From: a virus
Virus record (IMG/VR): IMGVR_UViG_3300032236_001771
Location: 100,077 to 135,187 of that record
DNA: 35,111 nt
Direction: 5' to 3' (one strand)
Shown piece by piece: positions 1-7,379 of the stretch. Made by a program: the position numbers and the translations under genes. Below the pieces are notes generated by a model. The model ran no database searches and was not told the DNA's origin. It saw only the letters and a list, made by a program, of their open reading frames with translations. Every line of letters starts with the position of its first letter. Positions within the stretch are counted from its first letter, which is position 1.

Positions 1-1
1 T

Positions 2-592
2 GGTAATATTGATAAAAAAACGATTATTAAGTTCATTAATGATACGCCATTACAGGATACATATGAAGAAGTTCGTTCTGCGTATTATTGTGAGGATAGT
101 TACCTAACAGAAGCATATGGACATTTGAAAAGAAATCATCTTCGTGAATTCAAAGAAATGCTTGAAGAATATATTGAAGATGCTCATAAGTATTCAGGAG
201 AAAAGAATGTTCGTTCTGGGAAAACTATTTCTGCTGAACAACAAGTAGCAAAAGTAAAGTATAGTAAAACTTGTGAAGTTAATGGAGTAATTTATAATTC
301 TATTGAGCCAAAAGAATTAATTGGTAAAAGAGTTGCTTGTCTTTATGATCATCACCGAGAAAAGCTTTCAGTATATTATTCAACTGGATTTGTAGTCAAG
401 GGAAGTACTATTATTAATTTTGATCCAAATAAATCTTGGATGAAAAAACTTCGTAAACCAAATGAAATTTTAGATTATATTGTAGATAGTAGTCAAATTG
501 CCATTAATAATCTTTCTGGTAATTTGACAACTAAACCATATCCGCCAACTGGTCGGATTGGGTTGAACTATATTATTTTGAAGGTTTTTTAA
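2..592 (+). CDS. Conserved hypothetical protein, 5' end outside the window
   Basis: The reading frame is open from base 2, so the gene starts upstream of the window; about 196 C-terminal residues are visible. The product is mixed charged and aromatic. It has a helix-rich first part (TYEEVRSAYYCEDSYLTEAY near the visible start) and a probably beta-rich second half (GKRVACLYDHHREKLSVYY, then FVVKGSTIINF). No catalytic motif, membrane segment or signal peptide is recognised. Position just before small cyanophage-type genes and RNase H suggests an early or middle gene, but no function is assigned. The stop codon overlaps the start of the next small ORF (TAATG), so the two may be translationally coupled. 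Confidence 0.8.
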   Translation, partial: GNIDKKTIIKFINDTPLQDTYEEVRSAYYCEDSYLTEAYGHLKRNHLREFKEMLEEYIEDAHKYSGEKNVRSGKTISAEQQVAKVKYSKTCEVNGVIYNSIEPKELIGKRVACLYDHHREKLSVYYSTGFVVKGSTIINFDPNKSWMKKLRKPNEILDYIVDSSQIAINNLSGNLTTKPYPPTGRIGLNYIILKVF

Positions 593-759
593 TGGATATT
601 GATGAGTTAAGACTAAATAAAGGTGTGGCAATAATGTTTCCCGTTAGGGAGGAGAAGAAAAGGAAATCTATTTTTGGTATAAACAGAATGATTACTTTTC
701 TAAATTATGAATTAGATATTAAGATTAATATCTTTACGAGAAAGCGAAGAATGAAATAA
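592..759 (+). CDS. Small basic hypothetical protein (55 aa)
   Basis: This ORF starts at an ATG that overlaps the previous stop codon (TAATG) and runs 55 codons to TAA. The product is strongly basic, with Lys/Arg clusters in the middle (REEKKRK) and at the C terminus (TRKRRMK), and has a short hydrophobic centre. It fills the gap between two genes on the same strand, in a genome where TAATG overlaps are used repeatedly. No family is recognised. It could be a nucleic-acid-binding early protein, but that is inference from charge alone. Confidence 0.5.
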   Translation: MDIDELRLNKGVAIMFPVREEKKRKSIFGINRMITFLNYELDIKINIFTRKRRMK

Positions 760-784
760 ACCTCAACCCAAAAGGAAAAAACAG

Positions 785-1012
785 ATGGAAACCAACGTAA
801 TCATATATTTTTCAGTTTTTATTATTCTTGGATCATTTTTGGTTGGTTTTTTATTTGGTTGGTTTGGTAATGCTTATTTTGACAATTTTGTTCAAACCAA
901 ACATCAACATACACTTCACCCAGAATTATATGATGAAGATGGTGAACTATTAAACGAACAGCTTATTGCTTTTAGATTTGAAAATAATTATTTTGACGAA
1001 GACGAGGATTAA
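785..1012 (+). CDS. Small single-span membrane protein
   Basis: A 75-residue protein with one clear N-terminal transmembrane helix at about residues 5-29 (IIYFSVFIILGSFLVGFLFG). A His-containing linker and an acidic C terminus ending in DEDED follow. An AAGGA ribosome-binding site lies about 10 bases before the ATG. Small membrane proteins of this layout, with a tail containing a HPELYDEDGELL-like motif, are common in T4-like cyanophages next to RNase H; their role is not known. No signal-peptidase site is apparent, so it is probably anchored in the inner membrane with the acidic tail in the cytoplasm (topology inferred). Confidence 0.75.
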   Translation: METNVIIYFSVFIILGSFLVGFLFGWFGNAYFDNFVQTKHQHTLHPELYDEDGELLNEQLIAFRFENNYFDEDED

Positions 1013-1014
1013 AT

Positions 1015-1866
1015 ATGGCTGTTTTGGTTGATATGAATCAAATTATGATTAGTAATTTGATGGTTTCTATAAAACCTAATAATAATGATGATTTACAGGA
1101 AGACCTAATCCGCCATATGGTTATTTCTTCTCTTCGTCATTATGAGACTAAATTTCATAATGATTATGGAGAACTCATTCTTTGTTATGATAGTAAGCAT
1201 TATTGGCGTAAAGATTATTTCCCACATTATAAAGCTACCCGAAAAAAAGATAGGGAAGATTCTAAATTAAATTGGGGATTAATTTTTGATTGTTTGAATA
1301 AAATTCGTGATGAAATAAATGAAAATTTACATTATAAAGTAATTGAAGTATATGGTGCTGAAGCAGATGATATTATTGCTACTTTAACAAAATATTGTTC
1401 TAATCATATTAAAGAAAAAATTTTAATTCTTTCTGGTGATAAAGATATGGGACAACTTCAAAAGTATCCTGATGTTGAACAATTTAATCCTATTCAAAAA
1501 AAGTTTTTGATACAGGAAAATCCGAAACGATTTCTTAAAGAACATATTGTTAAAGGTGATAGAAGTGATGGAATTCCCAATTTTCTTTCTGATGATGATA
1601 GCTTTGTCTCTTCAAAAAGGCAAAGACCTATCAGCAAAAAGAATATAGATAAATGGATTGATTATGAACCAGAAAAATTTTGTAATACGGATCAATTAAG
1701 GAATTATCATCGGAATAAAACTTTAATTGATTTTGAATATATTCCAAAAGAACTTGAACAAACTATTTTGAAATCTTATATCAATAGTATGCAACACAAA
1801 AAAAGTGTAAAATTGAATTACTTTATTCAAAATAAATTAACTAAACTACTCGCTGAATTTAATTGA
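1015..1866 (+). CDS. rnh: RNase H, T4-type 5'-3' exonuclease (FEN family)
   Basis: The 283-residue product matches T4 RNase H, the 5' nuclease that removes RNA primers and adjacent DNA from lagging-strand fragments. Metal-binding acidic motifs of the FEN/PIN fold are visible. These are Asp6 in the first strand (VLVDMN), the YDSKHYWRKDYFPHYKATRK arch-side motif at about 58-77, GAEADDI at 114-120, SGDKDMGQL at 140-148 and GDRSDGIPN at 181-189. The last is the helix-hairpin-helix side. Length is close to the 305 residues of T4 RNase H. In T4 the order is rnh-dsbA-33-59-32; here the same order is kept but several genes are inserted before 33. It starts 2 bases after the previous stop, so it is in an operon. 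Confidence 0.93.
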   Translation: MAVLVDMNQIMISNLMVSIKPNNNDDLQEDLIRHMVISSLRHYETKFHNDYGELILCYDSKHYWRKDYFPHYKATRKKDREDSKLNWGLIFDCLNKIRDEINENLHYKVIEVYGAEADDIIATLTKYCSNHIKEKILILSGDKDMGQLQKYPDVEQFNPIQKKFLIQENPKRFLKEHIVKGDRSDGIPNFLSDDDSFVSSKRQRPISKKNIDKWIDYEPEKFCNTDQLRNYHRNKTLIDFEYIPKELEQTILKSYINSMQHKKSVKLNYFIQNKLTKLLAEFN

Positions 1867-1873
1867 GGTAACT

Positions 1874-2314
1874 ATGTCTGAAAGTCTTTTAATATCTGAA
1901 ATCTTACAAAAAGTAAGTAACGCCAAAACTAAAGCAGAAAAAGCTGAACTTCTTCGCAAGTATAATTCTCCTGCTCTTAGACAGCTTTTGATTTGGAATT
2001 ATGATGATTCTGTAAAATCTGCAATTCCAGAAGGTGAAGTCCCTTATACTAAAAATGAAGCTCCTCCTGGTACTGAACATACTCGTTTAGAAAAAGAATA
2101 CAGAGTTTTTTATAATTTTGTTAAAGGAGGCAATGATAGTTTGCCTCGGGCACAAAAAGAAAATATGTTTATTCAGTTACTTGAAGGTCTTCATGAATCA
2201 GAAGCTGAAGTTGTGTGTCTTGTAAAAGATAAAGATTTACAAGCCAAATATAGGTTGACAAAAGCTGCAGTTCAAGAAGCATTTCCTGAAATCCAATGGG
2301 GTAATCGTAGTTGA
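1874..2314 (+). CDS. DUF6433-like conserved cyanophage protein
   Basis: A 146-residue soluble protein with an N-terminal helical segment rich in Lys/Ala/Glu (NAKTKAEKAELLRKYNSPAL), a central Pro/Gly-rich stretch and a C terminus ending in AFPEIQWGNRS. It looks like a protein family common in T4-like phages at this place, which I recall as DUF6433; the function is unknown. It starts 8 bases after rnh with a GAGGTAA ribosome-binding site overlapping the rnh stop. It occupies the position of T4 dsbA between rnh and 33, but I see no sequence resemblance to DsbA. Confidence 0.7.
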   Translation: MSESLLISEILQKVSNAKTKAEKAELLRKYNSPALRQLLIWNYDDSVKSAIPEGEVPYTKNEAPPGTEHTRLEKEYRVFYNFVKGGNDSLPRAQKENMFIQLLEGLHESEAEVVCLVKDKDLQAKYRLTKAAVQEAFPEIQWGNRS

Positions 2315-2323
2315 GGATAATTG

Positions 2324-2509
2324 ATGAGACTTAAAGATACTATAAGATTAGTAAAAATAGCTTTAAAAAATCCACATCTATATTCAGATGCTGAACTTCA
2401 ATATATGACTAAACAACTTGATACTGCTTTAATACAATTAGCTAGAAAAAAATTTTTAAAAAAGCAACAAAAAGGATTTGGATATCAAAATTATGAAACC
2501 AACGGTTAA
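2324..2509 (+). CDS. Small basic helical protein (61 aa)
   Basis: The ATG at 2324 is preferred over an upstream TTG at 2321 because GAGG at 2313-2316 is correctly spaced from it. The product is highly basic and probably all-helical (Leu/Lys/Ala rich, ending GFGYQNYETNG). Its 3' end overlaps the thyX start region by about 17 bases, indicating tight packing and possible coupling. No known family is recognised, and it is too short for a functional guess. Confidence 0.6.
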   Translation: MRLKDTIRLVKIALKNPHLYSDAELQYMTKQLDTALIQLARKKFLKKQQKGFGYQNYETNG

Positions 2510-3185
2510 ACTTATTTCTGCTACACCTGATGCAGAAAAACATATTGCATATTGTGCTCGTGTAAGTAATCCCAAAAACCAAGATAATTCTAATTTTGAA
2601 GGTTTACTTAAATACTGTATTAAGCATCAACACTGGAGCATTTTTGAACATGCTTTTATGACGGTTGAAATTAATACTTCACTTGCAATTGCCACACAAA
2701 TTCTTCGCCATAGGAGTTTTACTTTTCAACAGTTTAGTCAAAGATACGCAGACAGCACAGAACTTCAACTAGAACTTCCAGTTCCTGATCTCAGAAGACA
2801 GGACATAAAGAATAGGCAAAATTCCACAGACGATCTTGGAGATTATGTAAAACTTGGTCTTCAAGAAGAAATTCGTAAGCACTTTGATTATTCTTTGAAA
2901 CTTTATAATAAGATGCTTGAAAAAGGTGTTGCGAAGGAATGTGCCCGTTTTGTGCTTCCACAGGCAACACAGACCCGTCTCTATATGTCGGGCAGTCTTC
3001 GTAGTTGGATGCATTACGTAGACCTTAGAAGTGCCCATGGCACCCAGGCCGAGCATATGGATGTTGCTGAAGCAATCAAATGTATTTTTTGTTGTCAGTA
3101 TCCAACTATTGCTTCAGCTCTTGATTGGGTAAGAGGTGAAAATTGTCCAGAATGTGTAGATGCTCCCTCAATTAGGATTGATTAA
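2493..3185 (+). CDS. thyX: Flavin-dependent thymidylate synthase ThyX
   Basis: ThyX makes dTMP from dUMP using FAD, NADPH and methylene-tetrahydrofolate. With the ATG at 2493 the protein is 230 residues, a normal ThyX size. The diagnostic motif RHRxxSxxxxSxRY is present as RHRSFTFQQFSQRY at residues 72-85; a Thr replaces the first Ser. The conserved C-terminal region (RFVLPQATQTRLYMSGSLRS and following HYVDLR) that binds dUMP and FAD is intact. An in-frame TTG at 2478 is possible but has a badly placed ribosome-binding site. ThyX is frequent in T4-like cyanophages and supplies dTTP for phage DNA synthesis. Bases 2941-3060 are 53% G+C (64 of 120), far above the surrounding DNA. Confidence 0.95.
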   Translation: MKPTVKLISATPDAEKHIAYCARVSNPKNQDNSNFEGLLKYCIKHQHWSIFEHAFMTVEINTSLAIATQILRHRSFTFQQFSQRYADSTELQLELPVPDLRRQDIKNRQNSTDDLGDYVKLGLQEEIRKHFDYSLKLYNKMLEKGVAKECARFVLPQATQTRLYMSGSLRSWMHYVDLRSAHGTQAEHMDVAEAIKCIFCCQYPTIASALDWVRGENCPECVDAPSIRID

Positions 3186-3186
3186 T

Positions 3187-3420
3187 ATGCCATTGTATGA
3201 TTTTGAAAATATAGAAACTGGTGAAAGATTTGAAAAATCATTTACCATATCTGATAAAGAAAAATATCTTGAAGAAAATAAAAGTATTAAACAAATACAC
3301 ACTTCAGGACTTAATGCAGTATCAGATCCTGGAATAAAAAATAAAGTTCCAGATGGAATGAGAACTCTTCTTAGAGGAATTAAAAAAGCTAATCGCGGTT
3401 CAAACTTTAACACTCACTAA
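3187..3420 (+). CDS. FmdB-like small protein lacking the zinc-ribbon cysteines
   Basis: The product (77 residues from the ATG at 3187) opens with MPLYDFENIETGERFEKSF. This resembles the start of FmdB-type zinc-ribbon proteins (M-P-x-Y-x-F-x-C-x-x-C-G-x-x-F), but both cysteine positions are replaced (ENIETGERF). The remainder is charged and ends with LLRGIKKANRGSNFNTH. Similar Cys-less proteins occur in T4-like cyanophages near phoH; no function is known. The gene starts one base after the thyX stop. The FmdB relationship rests only on the N-terminal pattern. Confidence 0.65.
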   Translation: MPLYDFENIETGERFEKSFTISDKEKYLEENKSIKQIHTSGLNAVSDPGIKNKVPDGMRTLLRGIKKANRGSNFNTH

Positions 3421-3426
3421 AATCAA

Positions 3427-4182
3427 ATGGCAAGACGTAAAAGAACAGAAAATTTTACCGACGTTCCTGCAAAAACAATGCGAAGAAAAAAACCAATTAA
3501 TTCTGACCATCTAATTAATATAGAACCACTAACAGAAAACCAAGAAAAAGTTTTTGAAGCTTATGCTAATAATAAGAATCTTTTTCTTTGTGGTTCGGCG
3601 GGCACTGGCAAGACGTTCATTACAATTTATCTTGCACTAAAAGAAATTCTTTCGGCTACAACTCCTTACGAAAAACTTTATATTGTAAGAAGTTTAGTGC
3701 CTACAAGAGAAATTGGTTTCCTTCCTGGCAGTCATGATGATAAAGCATCTCTTTATCAAATACCATATAAGAATATGGTAAAACATATGTTCAAAATGTC
3801 AAGCGAAGATGCTTTTGAAGTATTGTATGAGAATTTAAAAACTCAAGAAACAATTAGTTTTTGGAGTACATCATTTCTTCGTGGAGTAACATTAGATAAT
3901 GCAATTATTTTAATTGATGAATGCCAAAATTTAACTTTTCATGAGTTAGATTCTATTATTACTCGTGTAGGTATTGATTCTAAAATTATATTCTGTGGAG
4001 ATACTGCTCAAAGTGATTTGTTAAAACAATATGAAAGAACAGGTGCCCATGATTTTATTAAAATTGTACATGCTATGGAGTCATTTGAAATGGTTGAATT
4101 TGGTATTCAAGATGTCTGTCGTTCTGGATTAGTTAAAGAATATTTAATTGCCAAACATAATATGGGGTTGAATCCACAATAA
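3427..4182 (+). CDS. phoH: PhoH-like P-loop ATPase
   Basis: A 251-residue PhoH-family protein. The Walker A motif GSAGTGKT is at residues 56-63, following a strand (NLFLC). The Walker B motif IILIDE is at about 160-165 and is followed by CQNLT. Typical PhoH sequence between them includes IVRSLVPTREIGFLPG (about 86-101). A basic N-terminal 25 residues precedes the domain. PhoH is very common in cyanophages; in bacteria it is linked to phosphate stress and RNA metabolism, and its phage role is unresolved. Its stop overlaps the next start (TAATG), placing it in one transcription unit with the exonuclease. Confidence 0.93.
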   Translation: MARRKRTENFTDVPAKTMRRKKPINSDHLINIEPLTENQEKVFEAYANNKNLFLCGSAGTGKTFITIYLALKEILSATTPYEKLYIVRSLVPTREIGFLPGSHDDKASLYQIPYKNMVKHMFKMSSEDAFEVLYENLKTQETISFWSTSFLRGVTLDNAIILIDECQNLTFHELDSIITRVGIDSKIIFCGDTAQSDLLKQYERTGAHDFIKIVHAMESFEMVEFGIQDVCRSGLVKEYLIAKHNMGLNPQ

Positions 4183-4868
4183 TGTTTAATTATGTTGGTA
4201 CTCCAGTAGAACTGGTTGAACTTGAAGCAGAAATGATTGATGGTACTAGATACTATACTATTCCTAATGGTAATAAGTATCCATCAATCACTTCTGTTTT
4301 GTCCCTTCAATCTAAAGAAGGTATTGAGCGATGGAAACGTAGAATTGGCAAAAAAGAAGCAGAAAAACAATCATATCGTGCTGCTACTCGTGGTACTGCC
4401 ATGCACTCAATTATTGAAAATTATCTACAAAATAACTACAATCCGACTGAGTTTATTGCCCATCCTTTAGCACAAATGTTATTTGGGATATGTAAGCCAG
4501 TATTAAGTCGGATAAATAATATACATATGCAAGAAGCTCCTCTTTATTCTGATGTATTAAAGATTGCTGGTCGGGTTGATTGTATTGCTGAATTTGATGG
4601 TGTGTTATCTATTATTGATTTTAAGACATCAAAAAAAGAAAAAGAGGAAAGATATATTTTAAATTATTTTGTACAAGAATCGGCGTATGCAGCGATGTAC
4701 TACGAAAGAACTGGAGTTGCTGTAAAGCAATTAGTTACCATTATTGCTGGAGAGGATGGTGGTTGTCAAGTATTTGTTAAAAATGATGTGTTTGGATATT
4801 TGAAAATTTTAAAAAGTTACATTAATCAATTTAATGAGTATAGACAAAATCAATTAGTTGTGGTATAA
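4182..4868 (+). CDS. PD-(D/E)XK exonuclease
   Basis: A 228-residue nuclease of the PD-(D/E)XK superfamily, resembling the Cas4/RecB-like exonucleases of T4-like cyanophages. Visible motifs are RGTAMHSIIE at 70-79, GRVD at 130-133 with the first catalytic Asp, DFKTSK at 146-151 supplying D-x-K, and QESAYA at 165-170, the downstream Q-x-x-x-Y motif. This set is typical of single-strand-specific or end-processing nucleases of this class. It starts inside the phoH stop codon. A role in DNA recombination or host DNA degradation is likely from family and context, but the substrate is not shown by sequence. Confidence 0.85.
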   Translation: MFNYVGTPVELVELEAEMIDGTRYYTIPNGNKYPSITSVLSLQSKEGIERWKRRIGKKEAEKQSYRAATRGTAMHSIIENYLQNNYNPTEFIAHPLAQMLFGICKPVLSRINNIHMQEAPLYSDVLKIAGRVDCIAEFDGVLSIIDFKTSKKEKEERYILNYFVQESAYAAMYYERTGVAVKQLVTIIAGEDGGCQVFVKNDVFGYLKILKSYINQFNEYRQNQLVVV

Positions 4869-4869
4869 T

Positions 4870-5127
4870 ATGGAAGACAACTTAGATGAGATTTTAAATA
4901 CTAAATTTATGACAGCAACAAAATTTTCTATGGATATAGAGAATTTGGTAAAAGAAAGTAAAAATCAAAGTTATATTGATGTGATTGTTGAATATTGCTT
5001 AATCAATGACATTGAAATTGAATCTGTTTCCAAATTAATTTCCAAGCCATTAAAAGAAAAGATCAAAGCCGATGCAATAAGACTTAATTATATGAAAAAA
5101 ACATCAAGAGGTGTTTTGCCATTTTGA
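4870..5127 (+). CDS. 33: gp33-like late-transcription coactivator
   Basis: The product (85 residues from the ATG at 4870, two bases after the previous stop) fits T4 gp33, the protein that links RNA polymerase (beta flap) to the sliding clamp for late transcription. The core matches the T4 pattern: a helix with SYIDVIVEYCLINDIEIES, then SKLISKPLKEKIKADAI. It ends in a hydrophobic tail VLPF in place of the clamp-binding LDFLL of T4. The gene order 33-59-32 is that of T4. The late-type boxes found later in the window would depend on this protein with gp55 and gp45. Confidence 0.8.
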   Translation: MEDNLDEILNTKFMTATKFSMDIENLVKESKNQSYIDVIVEYCLINDIEIESVSKLISKPLKEKIKADAIRLNYMKKTSRGVLPF

Positions 5128-5726
5128 CAGGGTTTGAGTCTTATCAAATGTATCTTGGAATCAAGACGCATTTTAAAAACGAAAAATATGATTATTTTAA
5201 GTTTAATGGTAAGACCAAAGCTAAATTAGAATCTTTTGAAAAAAGAAATGATCGGTATTTTTTTAAAAAATTAAGTTTAAAATATAATGGAGATGAATTA
5301 AAAAATTTTTATGTTTCTAATTTTATAAAGGATGATTTTTGGATAGGAACTTTAGCTAAAACTGGTGAGACTAATTACATAGAATGGAAAAAGAAAATTG
5401 AATCCATTAGTTATTTTTTTGAACAGGATGTTGATTGTTTATTGGAATCAGTAGATAAGTTTGATGACTTGTTTACTTGTCCAAGCAATCAACATCCTGT
5501 TCTTTTAAAGTATTATTTGTCAAATAAAATTTCCTTAGAAACATTGACAGTATTTAATGTTAAGTTTAGTTTTGTTAAACAGTTTGATATTGATATTAAA
5601 GAGACTGTTGTTTGGCCTGGAATAAAATTAAAGATTGAAAAGTATTTTCCTTTTTTAGATATCAATTACACAAATCTTAACTTTGTATTAAAACGAAAGG
5701 TCTTGGGCTTGACATCGCAGAACTGA
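5124..5726 (+). CDS. 59: gp59 loader of gp41 DNA helicase
   Basis: The 200-residue protein matches T4 gp59, which binds fork DNA and gp32 and loads the replicative helicase. Family-like stretches include YQMYLGIKTHF near the N terminus, the basic FFKKLSLKY segment, FYVSNFIKDDFWIGTL and, near the C terminus, a charged KLKIEKYFPFLDINYTN region. The start is a TTG overlapping the gp33 stop (TTGA); AGAGG at 5107-5111 gives a plausible ribosome-binding site. No in-frame ATG lies early enough to keep the conserved N-terminal YLxIK motif. The 3' end contains the promoter for gene 32. Confidence 0.87.
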   Translation: MTGFESYQMYLGIKTHFKNEKYDYFKFNGKTKAKLESFEKRNDRYFFKKLSLKYNGDELKNFYVSNFIKDDFWIGTLAKTGETNYIEWKKKIESISYFFEQDVDCLLESVDKFDDLFTCPSNQHPVLLKYYLSNKISLETLTVFNVKFSFVKQFDIDIKETVVWPGIKLKIEKYFPFLDINYTNLNFVLKRKVLGLTSQN

Positions 5727-5737
5727 TATGCTATAAT
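5709..5737 (+). promoter_or_regulatory. Consensus sigma-70 promoter for gene 32
   Basis: TTGACA at 5709-5714, a 17-base spacer and TATAAT at 5732-5737 match the bacterial consensus at all 12 positions. The promoter lies across the last codons of gene 59. The start of transcription is expected near 5744, giving a leader of about 60 bases before the gp32 ATG. It can be read by host polymerase without phage factors, which suggests early or middle expression of gp32 independent of the upstream operon. Confidence 0.9.
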
Positions 5738-5743
5738 GGTTTT

Positions 5744-5802
5744 GTTGGGGTGGAGAACCAAAACACACAACACATAAAAACAAATTATACGGAGAAATAT
5801 TA
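5744..5802 (+). promoter_or_regulatory. gp32 leader, possible autoregulatory site
   Basis: After a short G-rich 5' part that can form a weak stem (TTGG 5745-5748 with CCAA 5758-5761), the leader becomes a long A/C-rich stretch. Almost no G occurs from about 5757 to 5790, ahead of a GGAG ribosome-binding site at 5791. T4 gp32 represses its own translation by nucleating on a leader structure and spreading over unstructured RNA. The layout here is compatible with that, but no convincing pseudoknot is seen. Confidence 0.4.
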
Positions 5803-6693
5803 ATGTCTTTTGCCTCACTTAAAACTCAATCACAATCAAACTTTGCATCTCTTACTAAAGAGCTAGAGAAGATTGCTAATCCAGAATCTGGTGGTGCTGA
5901 TGATAGGCTTTGGAAGCCAACAATGAATAAAGGGGATACTGGTTCTGCTGTTATTCGTTTTCTTCCTGCTCCTGAGGGAGAAGAACTTCCTTGGGCTAAA
6001 GTTTGGAGTCATGCATTTCAAGGCCCTGGTGGATGGTTGATTGATAATTGTGCTACAACTATTGGTGAAAAATGTCCTGTATGTGAGGAAAATTCTAAAC
6101 TTTGGAACTCTGGACAAGAAAAGGACAAAGAAGTTGCTCGCAAACAAAAGCGTAAGCTTTCTTATTATGCAAACATCTTTGTGATTCAAGATCAAGCAAA
6201 TCCAGATAAAGAAGGAAAGGTTTTTCTGTACAAATTTGGCAAGAAAATTTTTGACAAAATTATGGAATCAATGCAACCTGCATTTGCTGATGAAGAACCA
6301 ATCAATCCTTTTGATTTTTGGAAAGGTGCTGATTTTAAATTGAAGATTCGCAAAGTTGATGGATATTGGAATTATGATAAATCAGAATTTGCATCTCCAT
6401 CAGTTCTTGGTAATCAATCAGATGATGTTCTAGAAAAGATTTGGAAAACTCAATATTCTCTAACTGAGTTTACCAACAAGAGTAACTTTAAGAGTTATGA
6501 AGAAACTAGTAAGCGACTTCAAGCAGTTCTTAGTGGTTCTGTATCACCTAGGATTGATTATGAAACTGAAGAACTAGAAAGTGAATGGAAATCTTCTATT
6601 GAAGAATCTATTAAAACTCCTAGTTATACACCATCTGCAACAGAAGAAGATGATGATTTGTCGTATTTTGCCCGTCTAGCTAGCGAAGATTGA
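5803..6693 (+). CDS. 32: gp32 single-stranded DNA-binding protein
   Basis: A 296-residue gp32 homologue, which coats ssDNA during replication, recombination and repair. The N-terminal basic/helical segment (residues 1-25) corresponds to the cooperativity domain. The zinc site is visible as His70, Cys83, Cys91 and Cys94 (H-x12-C-x7-C-x2-C; T4 has H-x12-C-x9-C-x2-C). The C terminus is acidic, with EEDDD before the final SYFARLASED, as expected for the arm that binds gp59, gp43 and other partners. A GGAG ribosome-binding site precedes the ATG. It has its own promoter and its own terminator, so it can be a monocistronic unit. Confidence 0.95.
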   Translation: MSFASLKTQSQSNFASLTKELEKIANPESGGADDRLWKPTMNKGDTGSAVIRFLPAPEGEELPWAKVWSHAFQGPGGWLIDNCATTIGEKCPVCEENSKLWNSGQEKDKEVARKQKRKLSYYANIFVIQDQANPDKEGKVFLYKFGKKIFDKIMESMQPAFADEEPINPFDFWKGADFKLKIRKVDGYWNYDKSEFASPSVLGNQSDDVLEKIWKTQYSLTEFTNKSNFKSYEETSKRLQAVLSGSVSPRIDYETEELESEWKSSIEESIKTPSYTPSATEEDDDLSYFARLASED

Positions 6694-6699
6694 TTTATT

Positions 6700-6721
6700 G
6701 GGGGCTAAAGCCCCCTTTTTT
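6700..6721 (+). terminator. Rho-independent terminator after gp32
   Basis: GGGGGC at 6700-6705 pairs with GCCCCC at 6710-6715 around a TAAA loop and is followed by six T (6716-6721). It ends the + strand operon where it meets the convergent - strand gene 53, whose stop codon overlaps the T-run. On the - strand the hairpin lacks a good U-tract, so it works mainly in the + direction. Confidence 0.93.
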
Positions 6722-7379
6722 ATATCTTAGGAAGAATTCCTGATGCAGTAGTTTTTAATGTAGATGAAACAACATTAGGTGCTTTAGTATCATATTTTAA
6801 TAAAGAAGTAATTTCATTGACAAACATTGTCAGGTAATTGGGGTTTAATAATTGGATGTATCTATTTTTTTCATTTAATGAAATTTCATAATCATAATTA
6901 GTTACTGGGATAGTAATTTGATTTCCAGTTTTGGTGTATGTTACATTACCATCAGTATAGGTAAAAGAAAAAGTAGAATCAACTTGTAATCCAGCAGGAA
7001 GAAGAATATTACCAGCAGAATTTTTAATTTCTAAAGTTTCATAATGATGTGTGGAGTATGTGTTTTCTGCATACTTATAGAAAACATATTGGTCCAAAGC
7101 AGAAGCAGATTTTGGCCATTGATCATAAAAATTAATTAGTCTATTATTACAAATAATTACAACCCAATCATAATAAGAATCACCATATAAGTTATATGCT
7201 ATTGTATCTGGTCTATCACCATCTTTAATAATATAAGTATCAAAAATAGTAACATACTTAGAAGCTAATTTTGAAAATACACTTCTTGTAAATAAATTTT
7301 TTACAAGAATATTTTCTCCTTGATAAGGATTATTTGAATATTTAAGATATTGTAAATCTGGGAGTAATTTGAAGTACAT
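6720..7379 (-). CDS. 53: gp53 baseplate wedge protein
   Basis: The 219-residue product matches T4 gp53, the wedge component that helps join wedges around the hub. It carries the LysM-like segment of gp53 (KDGDRPDTIAYNLYGDSYYD at about 52-71, followed by WVVIICNNRLINFYDQWP). The N-terminal MYFKLLPDLQYLKY is typical of cyanophage gp53. It is the last gene of a - strand block; its start overlaps the gp48 stop by one base (TAATG). In T4 gene 53 also neighbours genes 2 and 4. Confidence 0.88.
   Translation of the reverse strand: MYFKLLPDLQYLKYSNNPYQGENILVKNLFTRSVFSKLASKYVTIFDTYIIKDGDRPDTIAYNLYGDSYYDWVVIICNNRLINFYDQWPKSASALDQYVFYKYAENTYSTHHYETLEIKNSAGNILLPAGLQVDSTFSFTYTDGNVTYTKTGNQITIPVTNYDYEISLNEKNRYIQLLNPNYLTMFVNEITSLLKYDTKAPNVVSSTLKTTASGILPKI

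Noticed and set aside
2769-3056. - strand ORF inside thyX
   Set aside because: It lies wholly inside conserved ThyX coding sequence and has no independent support.
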